Under the pieces are notes generated by a model, which saw nothing but the letters and a program-made list of their open reading frames with translations, made no database searches and was not told the DNA's origin. DNA of 58,955 bases from Bremia lactucae (lineage: Eukaryota > Oomycota > Peronosporomycetes > Peronosporales > Peronosporaceae). The translations under genes were made by a program, and so were the position numbers. Every line of letters begins with the position of its first letter. Position 1 is the stretch's first letter. Shown here piece after piece: positions 35,940-45,259 of the stretch. The stretch lies in NCBI RefSeq assembly GCF_004359215.1, contig NC_090619.1, positions 5,772,916-5,831,870 on the forward strand. The letters are read 5' to 3'.

Positions 35940-36475
35940 TGTAACGGGCTGAAATTGCCCTATTGTTACACAGTCCCCATTAAGTACACTTGGTGTACTT
36001 AAGGGAATAATCATTTACTTAGAAGAAGTAATTAGACCCAGCACTCGGGTGTGGTTCACATTTGTGACCAACCCTTGTGTATGTGATGCACATGGGTGCA
36101 TTCACATTAGGAGGGATGACGCCTAGCGTCATTCGTTACGCGAGGTATCAAGAAAAATACGCTAGCAATACATATTAAGTGTTATCTCTAAAGATGACAT
36201 TTTGATTGGTAAAAATAGATATTTACATTTAATGTGATTCAATATAAATGAATCTGAAAACTACTTTCTACTTAATTTGTGCGCACGAGGAGCTGGATGA
36301 CCGGCCCCGTGACGACACTTGACTAAAGTACTTAGTGCGTTAGGTGAGATCGTCGCTAACGCGCCCACCACAACTACCTCACTGCACGCAAGAGAAACTG
36401 GTTAAATTGCTTCCTCGCTGTGCTACGGTGTGTGTCTAAGTAGAGCGTGACCGCATTACGACGTGCCCGCCTACA
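35940..36475. repeat. LTR-like repeat, family E (536 bp)
   Basis: Bounded by TGTAACGGGC and GCCCGCCTACA. Near the left end lies a perfect 10-bp hairpin TTAAGTACAC-TTG-GTGTACTTAA (about 35984-36006). 36330-36475 is similar to 38185-38325 in direct orientation. The orientation of the parent element is not settled. Confidence 0.5.
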
Positions 36476-36583
36476 AAATATACAGAATTTACCGCCGTCT
36501 GAGTGCTGGAACAAGTCGTATGGTACATTCGTTGCGCCGAGCACTAATACGCGTCATGCTTGTTGCCATGCTTTGCTTCTGAA

Positions 36584-37420
36584 TTAATTTTTTTTCGGCG
36601 TCAGATCTACTCGAACAGAGAGCGAGTGAATTTCATCTATGAGAACGTATAGCAGACCTTTTCTCTCGCGCCAAATTAAAAAGTGTTTTAGCCAGCATAC
36701 AAGACAAACGTCAATTAGTTTAGCTGTCACCTTACCACTTTGACACCAAGCTGGCAGATAAAACGGCAAAAAAAACTGGCATTTTCTTTCGTTGCCTAGG
36801 CCTGAGCAAGATACGACTTGCCTGTTTTTGGCGACTAGTAGTAATAATTGCAACAGATTGAAGCGTGAACCACATAGAATCAATACAGCTCCTACACTAT
36901 ACCGCAAGATTCCTTACCAAGGACGTCGCTTTCCTGTGATATGCTGCGGAAACCGTGCGGGGTAATATCTGCTTCTTTAAACACTTCTTTCGCAGCATCT
37001 GGCCAGCAACATCTTCCCACTTGTCATTTGGTATTTCAGAGACAACCACGGCTGTACAAGAGCATCCCGACAATCGTAAGACGAATAACTAATGCTGGAG
37101 CTCGAGTCAACATACATGCCAGCATATCGCGCAATTTGGCTGTTTCCGCGGTTATGTCGGTGTCATCCTGCTTTCCTCCTCTGTGAAATGCAAATTTCAG
37201 TTAGGTTTAATGATACCATCTCGTAAGCAATTCCCGATAGATCTTACTTGTCCACATCTACAGCTGCTACCACGGCTTTAGGAGCATTTTTCTTCTCCAG
37301 CATTCCTTGTAGCGCGCCATGTAGCCTTCAACACGCTTTATGATAATTTTTTGAAAGTAGGGTTCTTTTCGTCTGTGCAACATCTGTGTTGTGTATACCG
37401 CACCATATGTCGCTCCCTGA
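36584..37420 (-). pseudogene. Fragment of a VPS4-like AAA ATPase gene inside the MULE
   Basis: Read on the minus strand in shifting frames. EGYMARYKECW and KNAPKAVVAAVDVDK (end of the MIT region and linker) are followed by an intron at 37247-37181. Then come DDTDITAETAKLRDML, SEIPNDKWEDVAG (the start of the AAA domain), PKTGKSYLAQA (Walker A, normally PPGTGKSYLA), AKTLFNLAREKRSA, and IDEIHSL near 36640 (Walker B). VPS4 is the ATPase that disassembles ESCRT-III. Only about the middle third of the gene is present and it has several frameshifts, so it is a non-functional fragment. The kept intron means it was copied as DNA, not from mRNA. Confidence 0.75.
37181..37247 (-). other. Intron kept in the VPS4-like fragment
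   Basis: 67 bp, GTAAGATC..TTTCACAG. Splicing joins GAC-AA to A-GGA-GGA-AAG, giving a continuous VDVDKGGKQDDTD linker as in VPS4 proteins. Confidence 0.7.
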
Positions 37421-37511
37421 TGCAGGAACGCGCATTTTCACGCCGGCCGTAAAGTGCTCTCGCGCTTTTTTGTAAAATCAAAAGGTTTTGTTAGTGTAAT
37501 TGGTTAGATCA

Positions 37512-37625
37512 ATTGTCTGTGGCCGTTGTAGTTTTGTCTGTGGTCATAGTAGTCTGTGGCCGTAGTAGTTTTGTCTGTGGCCATAGTAGTCTGTGGCCGT
37601 AGTATTTATGTCTGTGGCCATAGCG
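37512..37625 (-). repeat. Minisatellite at the right MULE end, six units
   Basis: On the minus strand CTA[T/C]GGCCACAGAC is repeated six times with alternating long and short spacers. It is the inverted counterpart of the three-unit array at 33036. Confidence 0.85.
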
Positions 37626-37717
37626 GCTGCCTTCTATTCAATTTACATCAGTCTCAAACTCACTTCCTAGTACACGGTGCGCACGAGAAGACAAGTAACC
37701 ACTTTCGTGACGTGGCA

Positions 37718-38170
37718 TGTAACGGGGTGTATCGTTACATGAAATTAACACTTAAAGGTTGTTAATTAATATATTATCTCAAAGGTTGATAATATTTGGA
37801 GGATATTACTGTATATAGTAATGTTTAGAGTTCTTATCCATAAATAGGTATAGACCATTATATCTATTTATTCCGCAGACTAATCAGCTGTAGATGTAAG
37901 CAAAAGAGAGAGACAGGTAAGATAAGATAATAATTCAGTTGCATGTTTAGTATTAGTTCATAATTAAGTTAGAGTTAACAGATAGAAAGAAGATATACTT
38001 AATTATATTAATACGGTCTTCATTTTACCCTCTTTAAGCTAGTTACCTTAAAGAGAAGTCTTCCTCTGCACGTACTAGTGTACGTAAAATATCGTAAGGC
38101 ACCACTCGCAACTGAAGCAGTGCGAAGTGGACTTGTACTGTAGCAGTACAAGTCGTAGTGCCCCGTTACA
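37718..38170 (+). repeat. Solo LTR, family B (453 bp)
   Basis: It runs from TGTAACGGGG to CCCCGTTACA and matches the inverted LTR at 701-1150 over its full length. Flanks TGGCA and TTGCA are a 5-bp target duplication with one mismatch. No internal region adjoins it. It interrupts a family E repeat whose uninterrupted relative is at 36280-36475. Confidence 0.85.
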
Positions 38171-38325
38171 TTGCATGTTTACGAGTACAAGTATGTTGGT
38201 TGAGGTGCCTTAGGCGCCCCCATCTACCTCGCTGCACGTGAGAGAAGACGGCTAACCACTTCCTCGCAATGGCCGAAGGTGTGTGCGTTGTAGTGCGGGG
38301 TCGCTTTAGAAGCGCCCGTTTTACA

Positions 38326-38930
38326 ATATGCCACCTCAAAATACATGGCAAGAAGTGATCCTTAGATACTTGATTACACCAATTTGTTTTGTCTAGAATT
38401 TAATATTGTTTGGCAGTCAGCTAAATCTGGTGAAGAAAATGTAAGGCGCAATATGACAGCATGGACATTATGGCATAAACGTTAGTAAGTAATCATATTG
38501 ACTTCAACAAATATTGCTATTTGGTTAATAATCAACTTTTCTATTATCATTCAAAATTGCAGATTTGGATGGGAGCTGCATTTTTCTTTTCACAATATTA
38601 TTTGCAACTTTGTATTCTGTTATTTATTGTTCGATACGTTGCAAATAATGCGACACTTACTGTAAACTATTCTGTAGCAAATATTGTATTAAGTAATAAA
38701 ATGACTGAAGCCTTGCCAAATGCGTGATTACTCTTTAAGGGCCTATCCCTTCAATTACATGTGGCTTCAAGCCACTCGTATCAAATGTGCTTTGCCTGGA
38801 ATGTTTTTGAATTCTCTGTCCAAACTGTTGGTGTGCAAAAAACATCACGCTGGCCAGCGTGGTAAATCGACATATCAGGTCTGATTCGCGTGCTTCTTAT
38901 GCCGCCATTCTGAATGCTCTCGTTCGACGA
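38326..38930. other. Intergenic stretch at the edge of gene island 2
   Basis: AT-rich, between the repeat block and the 3' end of the LARP6-like gene. A 68-codon frame at 38521-38727 has a hydrophobic bias but no homology that I recognise. Confidence 0.5.
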
Positions 38931-40799
38931 CTACCAGGCACCACCCGACGAGCGCGTTCTCCGACGCTCCATGACCGGAAGCTTAAGATCCGGTGCCATC
39001 TCCGATGGTTCACCACCGGTACGACGAAAGCCAAATCCCCGCGTACCATCAGGCCCACTCGCCTGGCGGTATATCTGGGTGCTTCCATTAATTCCAATTC
39101 CAGGAGGAGGCACTAGAAGATTGGCACCAGGGCTGTTGATGTGTAACGAGCTCTGAGCCATCCGCGGTGACGACAAATTCAGTTTTATGCGACCCGAAGA
39201 GGACGAACGGGCTCGGAAAGGAGCCGGCTGAGGTGGAGCACCTACCGTGGCAGCACGACTACGCGATTCCCATCGACTCAACGAGGGCGAAAAGTAATCC
39301 TTTTGAGCAGTTCCACCAAATGGTCCAGTCGGGTTACTGGTATTGTTGGCATCGTTCGTAAGATTAGCAGGCGGACGAAACTCGAGCTTGACCTTGCTGG
39401 CATACTTTCGACCGCTCTTTTTATTCTTCCCAACAGTAAACGACACATAGTCACCCTGTCGAATGTCAATATTCCCGTCTTCATCTGGAATGAGGCGGAA
39501 CGAAATACACGCCGAATCTTTTCGCGCAGGCGTGATAAGTCCACCAGCACCACGAATGGAATAGACCGTACCAGTATTCACCTTTCCTTCACGAAGATCA
39601 TCCAAGCCTTCGCCAACCGATTCTACGTGCACAGGACGCGTGACAGCCGATGCCGACTTGGCCCGACGACGGTCACCACCAAGTTCGACTGGAAACATCT
39701 TTTGTTTTAGCTTGTCACAGTTCGTGCCATCAAAGAGCACCACCTGCATGCCCGTGCGCCAATTATATTGGTCCGACAGTGTAAGCACAGCGTGCTTGGT
39801 CATTTCATCGTCCACAAACTCAATGATCGCGTACGTTTCCCCGGCAGCAATTGGCGGCTTGAGCACAGCATTGCGCCCTGTGGTCGTATTTTGCTTCAAA
39901 AGTCGAAGATACGAAATCTCCCCACATTCCTGAAATGTTTCACGCAGCGACGCGACCGATGCATCTTCGGGCAAATTGTAGGCAATCGCTGTACGAGCCA
40001 ACTTGCCATGGTACGTTTGATTAGGTGCCAGCGGCTCTTTACGACACACCATGGTCTCATCTTCATTAAGTAACAACTTAGTCGATAATTCCAGCGCTTT
40101 TTTAACCTGTTCCATGTCCGTCGTGAGCCTTTTCACACGTCCAAATGACGCCAATAGCTCTAGCTTGACGTATCCATCCATATTCATATTCTTGAGTAAA
40201 AACAAGTCGCCTAGGAGGTTTTCATCACAAAAGTAGTATTCCAATTGATCGCAAATGGTGCGAAGGAACGTAGCTGGTAATGGTGCACCAGTGGTTTCAG
40301 TATCTCCACCGTTGTGCGCTTCCCCACTGTCTTCATTCGATAGTTGTAACGATTGCACGGCTTGATTAATGGCTCCGATAGCGACATTGTCACTGGGTAG
40401 TGGGGGATGGACCATAACGTTAAGCACTGGAGGCGGTGGTCCCTGAGGAAGCGGCGGCTGATGGAGCCGCAAACTTGTATTCTGCATCTCAAGGTGGTGA
40501 TTCGTAGCAGTCGCTGCAGCCGCGGCCATCATGGTCGTATCATCTGAGAACGAGTGCCAGGCTGAGTTTAAAGCCGACGGCTGAATTGGAGCCGAGAACG
40601 AACGGTTCCGGCTTGAAATGTAGTACTGCGAAGCCAATTGGGCCATCACATCCATTTCATTGGAGCGGTCGCCGCTGTGCTGGTTCGACAAGTGGCTGTC
40701 ATTGCGTCTGTACGGGGGCGATCCAGCCGATGACAAGAAGCCGTCAGCAGCAAATGACGGCAGCGGTGGAGGCACATTCCCGTTATTAGAATTCGACAT
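38931..40799 (-). CDS. LARP6-like La-motif RNA-binding protein with cold-shock-like domain
   Basis: 622 residues in one exon, ATG at 40799. Domains in order: a low-complexity, proline-rich N-terminus (1-170); a La motif at about 175-255 (LRTICDQLEYYFCDENLLGD, with the aromatic YYF RNA-end pocket); an RRM-like fold at about 268-358 (TAIAYNLPEDASV, ETYAIIEFVDDE); a cold-shock-like OB segment at about 405-475 (KVNTGTVYSIRGAGGLI, IRQGDYVSFTVGKN); and a SUZ-C motif at about 578-596 (SGPDGTRGFGFRR). La motif plus RRM plus SUZ-C is the LARP6 layout; these proteins bind structured RNA and act in mRNA translation or stability. The cold-shock-like insertion is not in animal LARP6. Cytoplasmic role inferred. 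Intact gene. Confidence 0.85.
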   Translation of the reverse strand: MSNSNNGNVPPPLPSFAADGFLSSAGSPPYRRNDSHLSNQHSGDRSNEMDVMAQLASQYYISSRNRSFSAPIQPSALNSAWHSFSDDTTMMAAAAATATNHHLEMQNTSLRLHQPPLPQGPPPPVLNVMVHPPLPSDNVAIGAINQAVQSLQLSNEDSGEAHNGGDTETTGAPLPATFLRTICDQLEYYFCDENLLGDLFLLKNMNMDGYVKLELLASFGRVKRLTTDMEQVKKALELSTKLLLNEDETMVCRKEPLAPNQTYHGKLARTAIAYNLPEDASVASLRETFQECGEISYLRLLKQNTTTGRNAVLKPPIAAGETYAIIEFVDDEMTKHAVLTLSDQYNWRTGMQVVLFDGTNCDKLKQKMFPVELGGDRRRAKSASAVTRPVHVESVGEGLDDLREGKVNTGTVYSIRGAGGLITPARKDSACISFRLIPDEDGNIDIRQGDYVSFTVGKNKKSGRKYASKVKLEFRPPANLTNDANNTSNPTGPFGGTAQKDYFSPSLSRWESRSRAATVGAPPQPAPFRARSSSSGRIKLNLSSPRMAQSSLHINSPGANLLVPPPGIGINGSTQIYRQASGPDGTRGFGFRRTGGEPSEMAPDLKLPVMERRRTRSSGGAW

Positions 40800-41738
40800 G
40801 TTACAGATAGTCCGGAGCTTGGAGTCCTAGAATCGAATTAATAGACTGTCACACCAAGCGACACGAATGAGTAATTTGTGTCCATTTCTTTCCCCCTGTT
40901 ACATGACGCAGATGCAGTCTGTACCTGTCTTTTGAAAGTGTGTTTATGTCGAGAGGCTTTGACTAATGCAATAAACGAGATAGTAATTGATTGGAGTGAG
41001 TTTTAAACCGTGCAACAATCCCATCTGTCAAGTTGTAGCGTACCGCTTAGTAACGGATGTCGAGCCAACGGAAGCTGTAAAAAGATTTTCTCCTCTTGAC
41101 TTGGGTTGCTCCCCTCTCTCTGGAAGGAAAAATAACTCTAGCACGCTTGATCACGTGCGAGTTCCGTGGACGGTAGACGGTTGGGCTTCAACGCGTGGCA
41201 AGGCGATACTCGTAGCAAAGATGCAGCTGGTAGTAAGGACGGTGGTTGCGGTCCGACACTTTACGCTACTCGGTTGTTTATCTGTCTCCCCTCCCAAAAG
41301 CGGCAGGAACTCGAGCAACTCAAGTTTAACTGCTTAATAGACCTTAAAAAAAAATTCTCACGCATACATAAATAAGCAACTTAAATCGCGCATGATTACA
41401 GTTATTTATGGTTTCGTCGAGTTGTAAATTGCGAGCAATGTCGTCGTCACGCGCGATGCTGGTGATGGCAGAAGGACAGGTGGTTTGCGACCATGCGTTG
41501 TCATATTTCAGGCATTGGCCAATGTATGGCTCAACAGTCCAGCCTTTAACTAATTGCCGCATTCCTGTGACCGGCAGCAGGGCAATTTTGCTGGATGGGT
41601 ACATGGCTGCATGTCCGAAATCTTTTGAAACATGCATTTTTGGGACACATTAGAAGCCAGATCTCAGCACTGATATTATCGATGTTCTGCCCTAAGATCC
41701 TTACGGTTTTAATGATACAGCTACCTTAAGATTTTTTT
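40800..41738. other. Upstream region of the LARP6-like gene
   Basis: Holds the promoter of the minus-strand LARP6-like gene; no core element is obvious. On the minus strand 41637-41345 a 97-codon frame (MHVSKDFGHAAMYPSSKIAL) looks somewhat protein-like and could be the 3' part of the pseudogene at 41739-42530. Confidence 0.4.
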
Positions 41739-42530
41739 TCAGACGCTCTTTGCTTGTATTTGATCCTCAGCGATAAAAGCTGGCGCGATTTTTGTCACGT
41801 CAATATAGTCATGCATTTGGCAATATTCTAGTGTATTGCGTTTATCAAAGCTTGATTTTCTGCAAATGTCAGCGCGGCATTCATCAAATGTAGACGCAGA
41901 AGCAATAAGATCAACAAATCTGCTCTCGGTATCTGGTGAAAATAACGTCCCAACCAACGATGCGCAAGGTAATTAATTATCTGAACATAATTGCTTCTAA
42001 CTTCTAGTGTCGTATGTCGATTCAGAATATCACCAATCTCTTCGTATGCACCGTCAGACGCTGAAACCACTTCAGCATCAAGACTTTTGGTGACTTCTAA
42101 TCGAGTTTGGGTGAAAATTGTTTAAACTCAAGTACATCCTTATCTGGACTGCAAAACAAGCTGCTTCTTGCGTTCATCTGTCGTATCTTCAAAGTGACGT
42201 TCAATTCTCGCCTTGAATTCAGCTGTTTTCTTTTTGCCAGATACAAAGGGTTCATAACCTAGTTCTTGTGCAATGAAGCTAGACGCTGCTAAGCACTATC
42301 TTAATTTCTGGCAGGACAAACTTGTAACGTTTTAAGTGAAATTTGTTAAAAAAATCGGGCGTGTCTCGATAGCAAAGTTCCGCGACTTTTGGTCCAATGA
42401 GTGCCAAATGTTTAGAAACGGAAGTGAACTTCTTAAAAAAATCAAATACCACAAAAATAATGGGAATAAAGCTCCTATCATTGGCTACAAAACATTCAAA
42501 CCATCACGCCCACCAATATTAACGTGCATG
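41739..42530 (-). pseudogene. Unknown protein gene remnant, several frameshifts
   Basis: Protein-like reading continues from about 42500 down to 41739 on the minus strand, but in at least four frame segments. They are HLALIGPKVAELCYRDTPDF with NKFHLKRYKFVLPEI; FIAQELGYEPFVSGKKKTAE; SPDKDVLEFKQFSPKLD; and EVVSASDGAYEEIGDILN, passing near 41945 into FSPDTESRFVDLIASASTF and ending DQIQAKSV-stop. No intron pair explains the breaks, so it is probably a decayed gene. I do not recognise the family. Its head overlaps the open extension upstream of the NOL11-like gene, which favours the later start there. Confidence 0.5.
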
Positions 42531-44975
42531 TTACTTGACCAGCCCATCGAACTTTGGCGCGGCCGTGCCGCTGACGCAGCATTGCTCGGTGCTTCGTCAT
42601 CTATCTCAAAGGATGGTAACCGGCAAATATTGCTAACCTCGGCTCAGGACGTGCGCGAGATTTGCATCTCGACGCGCAAATGTATCAACCACTGGGCCTT
42701 TCGTGCTGGTAGCGCCCATGCGCTAACCGTAGCTGCAACGCGTCACCCACATTCGCGTGTATTTTTTGGTGTAAGTGGTGCACCTGGTGTAAATGCTAGC
42801 AAGAAGGCGCGTCAAGCCAGGCGCCAGGAGACAAACAAGACGACAATTCTTCCTGCTAATGAAGCCCTTGCGGTGTGGCACGATACCGATCTAGACGTGG
42901 CCAAATGGCGACGGTTACCACTACAAGCAACTGCTCAAGCATTTGCAATTCTTACTCATTCGAAGCTGAAAGATGAAGTCGTAATAGTTTTTCAGGACGG
43001 TTCCTTTGCTTCGTATAATGAAGATCTAGTCAAAGGATTGCAAAGCAACGACGCCAAAGTTGCCACTTCAGTTGAAATTCTCGATGAGGACGACGCAAAT
43101 GATCAGAAAGAGTCTGTCGTGTGGTCGTGTTTGGAGACGGACAACCGAAGTCCTCTTAAGGGTGCGCTATTCTTATCAATTTTGATGCAAAAGACGAATC
43201 AGAAAACTGCCAACCACCTCGACCTTTTAGTGTACCAAGTCACGATCCCAGATGCTTCTAAACGCTTAAGTGTCACTCTAGGAGCTGTTCTGCTCATACG
43301 TCATCGTGTCAACTTGCCAGACAACGAAGAATATTCGTCTTGTGCTTTCCACGCCGAAACGTTTTCCTACTCGTTTATAGGTGCCGCAGGCTGCTGGCAA
43401 TCGCTACGCCTCTCTCGTGATGCACTGACGAATGCATTGACGCTTGTGGGCTCACAGCAAATGCCGAATTTGACGTCTGTGGATGCGACTTCGTCCGAAC
43501 CTGTGCACAAGAAGCGTAAATTGCAGCGAGACAGTACGTCAGCTCCCGGTTTCTTGGTCAGTGGCATTGGAAACTTCACGTATCTTGTAAGCATGTCCTT
43601 CGACTCTTCGCTGAAGCTCACAGGTTGGGATTCTAAGTTTGCTGTGCCGGTATCAAAAACGGAAATTGACTTGAAAAGAGACAAGGATGATGAGGATAAC
43701 GTTGTTATTGGACGTAGCTCCAATGACGGCATTGGTAAGCCTGTTCAATTGGTGAGTGTCGCTGCCGGTGATGCATTGCTTGCTCTTTATGAGCGTGGAG
43801 CTTTCCTTGTACACGTGCGAGAAAAACACTCGACGCTGTCGAGTGTTTTGGGTGCAACGGCATCGACTGCTTCGATTTCATCCGAAATTTTGAAGGCACC
43901 GGCAATGCCTGACGCTGTGTTGCAATGGACCGAAGTGACTGCAACTAGTACCGATCAAAACGATGCACGATATGCGGAGACGTGGAAGTTAAACATGTGC
44001 AGCAACGATAGTTCTGAGCGTCAGCTTCTTGCTGACCTGTCTGATCCGCTGGTTACACCCACGGCTAGAGCGTTTACAAGTCGACTAGATGAAGCACTTC
44101 AGAAAGAAAAGGCGAGTCGAAAGACCGGCGGGGAAGAAGGCGATGGAATTTCGTACCGATTATTACAGATTGTGACACGGCGGTGTTTAGACTCGACTGA
44201 TCTTGGCTTGTGGAAACCTCTTGAGGCAATGTTGCGCACGAATCAGTTGTCGGCCCGAAGTGAGCCAATGCTATTGCCAACTTTGATGAAACACAATCAA
44301 TTTGCGCTCCTTGAATGCGCGATTATGCACCTTGTGGACATTGATGAGCGGTCCATCGTGCACCTGTTGAAGTACTTTATTCGCAAGTGCAGCAACTCGG
44401 CTTTGAAAAAGTATGTCACGAAGCAGCTTAAGGAAAAGAAGAAGAATTCGAGCAAGGTTGATGGACGTGTGGCCTGCGAGCGATTTGTAGTCGCTCTGCT
44501 CGGTCTTCCAACGAATAGTGTGTTTCTTCACCGCGCTATACAAGACTTGGAACTTGACGAAGTTCTGCTTTTGCTTGCATTTTGTCAAAAGCTATTGGTA
44601 GTGCAAACTTCGGATGACTATGTCATTGGGTCCGAAGAAGTGACGAAATCCGTGACGAACAAGAAGAGCACAGACAATAGCTTGCCGATGCCGAAAGAAT
44701 CGGGGTATTTTGCTCCGCTACCATCAGCCTCAACATGCTGTGCGTGGATCTGTGCGTTGCTAGACGCACATCTGTCGACTTTGGTGCTGCGCGCGTCTCA
44801 AAGCGCCAACATCGCTCGCACACTGCGTCAGCTCGACCAACTTGTGCAATTGCAACTTGATGCCACTGCACAATTTGAGTCAGTTCATGGCGTTCTGTGT
44901 AACATTCTATCGGGCGTGCAACTTCCACGGGCTCCAGGACTTCCGGATTACTGCATCGAGGAGCTATGCCTTTAA
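42528..44975 (+). CDS. NOL11-like nucleolar ribosome-biogenesis protein
   Basis: 815 residues from ATG 42528 (MLLDQPIELWRGRAADAALL). The frame is open upstream to a GTG at 42336 with another ATG at 42408, but that part is antisense to a protein-like pseudogene and looks like chance. The N-terminal half reads as a diverged beta-propeller (HWAFRAGSAHALTVAATRHP, ANEALAVWHDTDLDV). The C-terminal half resembles the NOL11 helical region: LLPTLMKHNQFALLECAIMH, FLHRAIQDLELDEVLLLLAF and WICALLDAHLSTLVLRAS. NOL11 belongs to the UTP-A/t-UTP part of the small-subunit processome and supports rDNA transcription and 18S processing. A basic patch KKRKLQRD (about residue 340) may be a nuclear signal. Single exon, ends 284 bp before the DDX6-like helicase. 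The assignment rests on pattern, not on a search. Confidence 0.7.
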   Translation: MLLDQPIELWRGRAADAALLGASSSISKDGNRQILLTSAQDVREICISTRKCINHWAFRAGSAHALTVAATRHPHSRVFFGVSGAPGVNASKKARQARRQETNKTTILPANEALAVWHDTDLDVAKWRRLPLQATAQAFAILTHSKLKDEVVIVFQDGSFASYNEDLVKGLQSNDAKVATSVEILDEDDANDQKESVVWSCLETDNRSPLKGALFLSILMQKTNQKTANHLDLLVYQVTIPDASKRLSVTLGAVLLIRHRVNLPDNEEYSSCAFHAETFSYSFIGAAGCWQSLRLSRDALTNALTLVGSQQMPNLTSVDATSSEPVHKKRKLQRDSTSAPGFLVSGIGNFTYLVSMSFDSSLKLTGWDSKFAVPVSKTEIDLKRDKDDEDNVVIGRSSNDGIGKPVQLVSVAAGDALLALYERGAFLVHVREKHSTLSSVLGATASTASISSEILKAPAMPDAVLQWTEVTATSTDQNDARYAETWKLNMCSNDSSERQLLADLSDPLVTPTARAFTSRLDEALQKEKASRKTGGEEGDGISYRLLQIVTRRCLDSTDLGLWKPLEAMLRTNQLSARSEPMLLPTLMKHNQFALLECAIMHLVDIDERSIVHLLKYFIRKCSNSALKKYVTKQLKEKKKNSSKVDGRVACERFVVALLGLPTNSVFLHRAIQDLELDEVLLLLAFCQKLLVVQTSDDYVIGSEEVTKSVTNKKSTDNSLPMPKESGYFAPLPSASTCCAWICALLDAHLSTLVLRASQSANIARTLRQLDQLVQLQLDATAQFESVHGVLCNILSGVQLPRAPGLPDYCIEELCL

Positions 44976-45259
44976 TACATAAAGTACACAATAGTCAGGT
45001 TAGAACTTGCTCATCTTAGGTCCACCCAGTTGTCGAGATTTACCAAAATATATAGTGATATTATCTCTAAAATAGCAATATGAGCACAGGAGGGGGTATT
45101 TCTTTTAAAACCCCCAAATTTCAGAAGATCCCACGCTCCCGACGCGAGTGCTGCCATCCACGCAAGCAACAAGCTGCCGTCCACACAAGCAACAAACCGC
45201 CATCAAGCTCTTTACATTCTTATCTAAGTATTGTCCCTGCTACGAGCAATATATCAACA

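Larger units (their letters stand above)
33032..37631 (+). mobile_element. Second MULE with minisatellite-bearing inverted ends and captured DNA
   Basis: The left end reads GGCAGCC-A-CTATGGCCACAGACA (33032). The right end at 37631, read on the minus strand, is GGCAGCC-G-CTATGGCCACAGACA. Inverted similarity extends outward on both sides (a GCGCACCGTGTACTAGGAAGT block near 32917 and, inverted, near 37665-37687), so the true termini may be further out. No clean target duplication is seen. Inside are a broken transposase (33448-35600), an LTR (35940-36475) and a VPS4-like gene fragment. Confidence 0.6.

Noticed and set aside
42336..42527. N-terminal extension of the NOL11-like frame
   Set aside because: It starts with GTG, resembles no NOL11 sequence, and is antisense to a protein-like pseudogene.
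43367..44991. Long minus-strand frames across the NOL11-like gene
   Set aside because: Shadows of the plus-strand coding sequence with no motif of their own.
45080..45259. 60-residue N-terminal extension of the DDX6-like helicase
   Set aside because: In frame with an ATG but low complexity and outside the family's conserved start; kept only as an alternative start.
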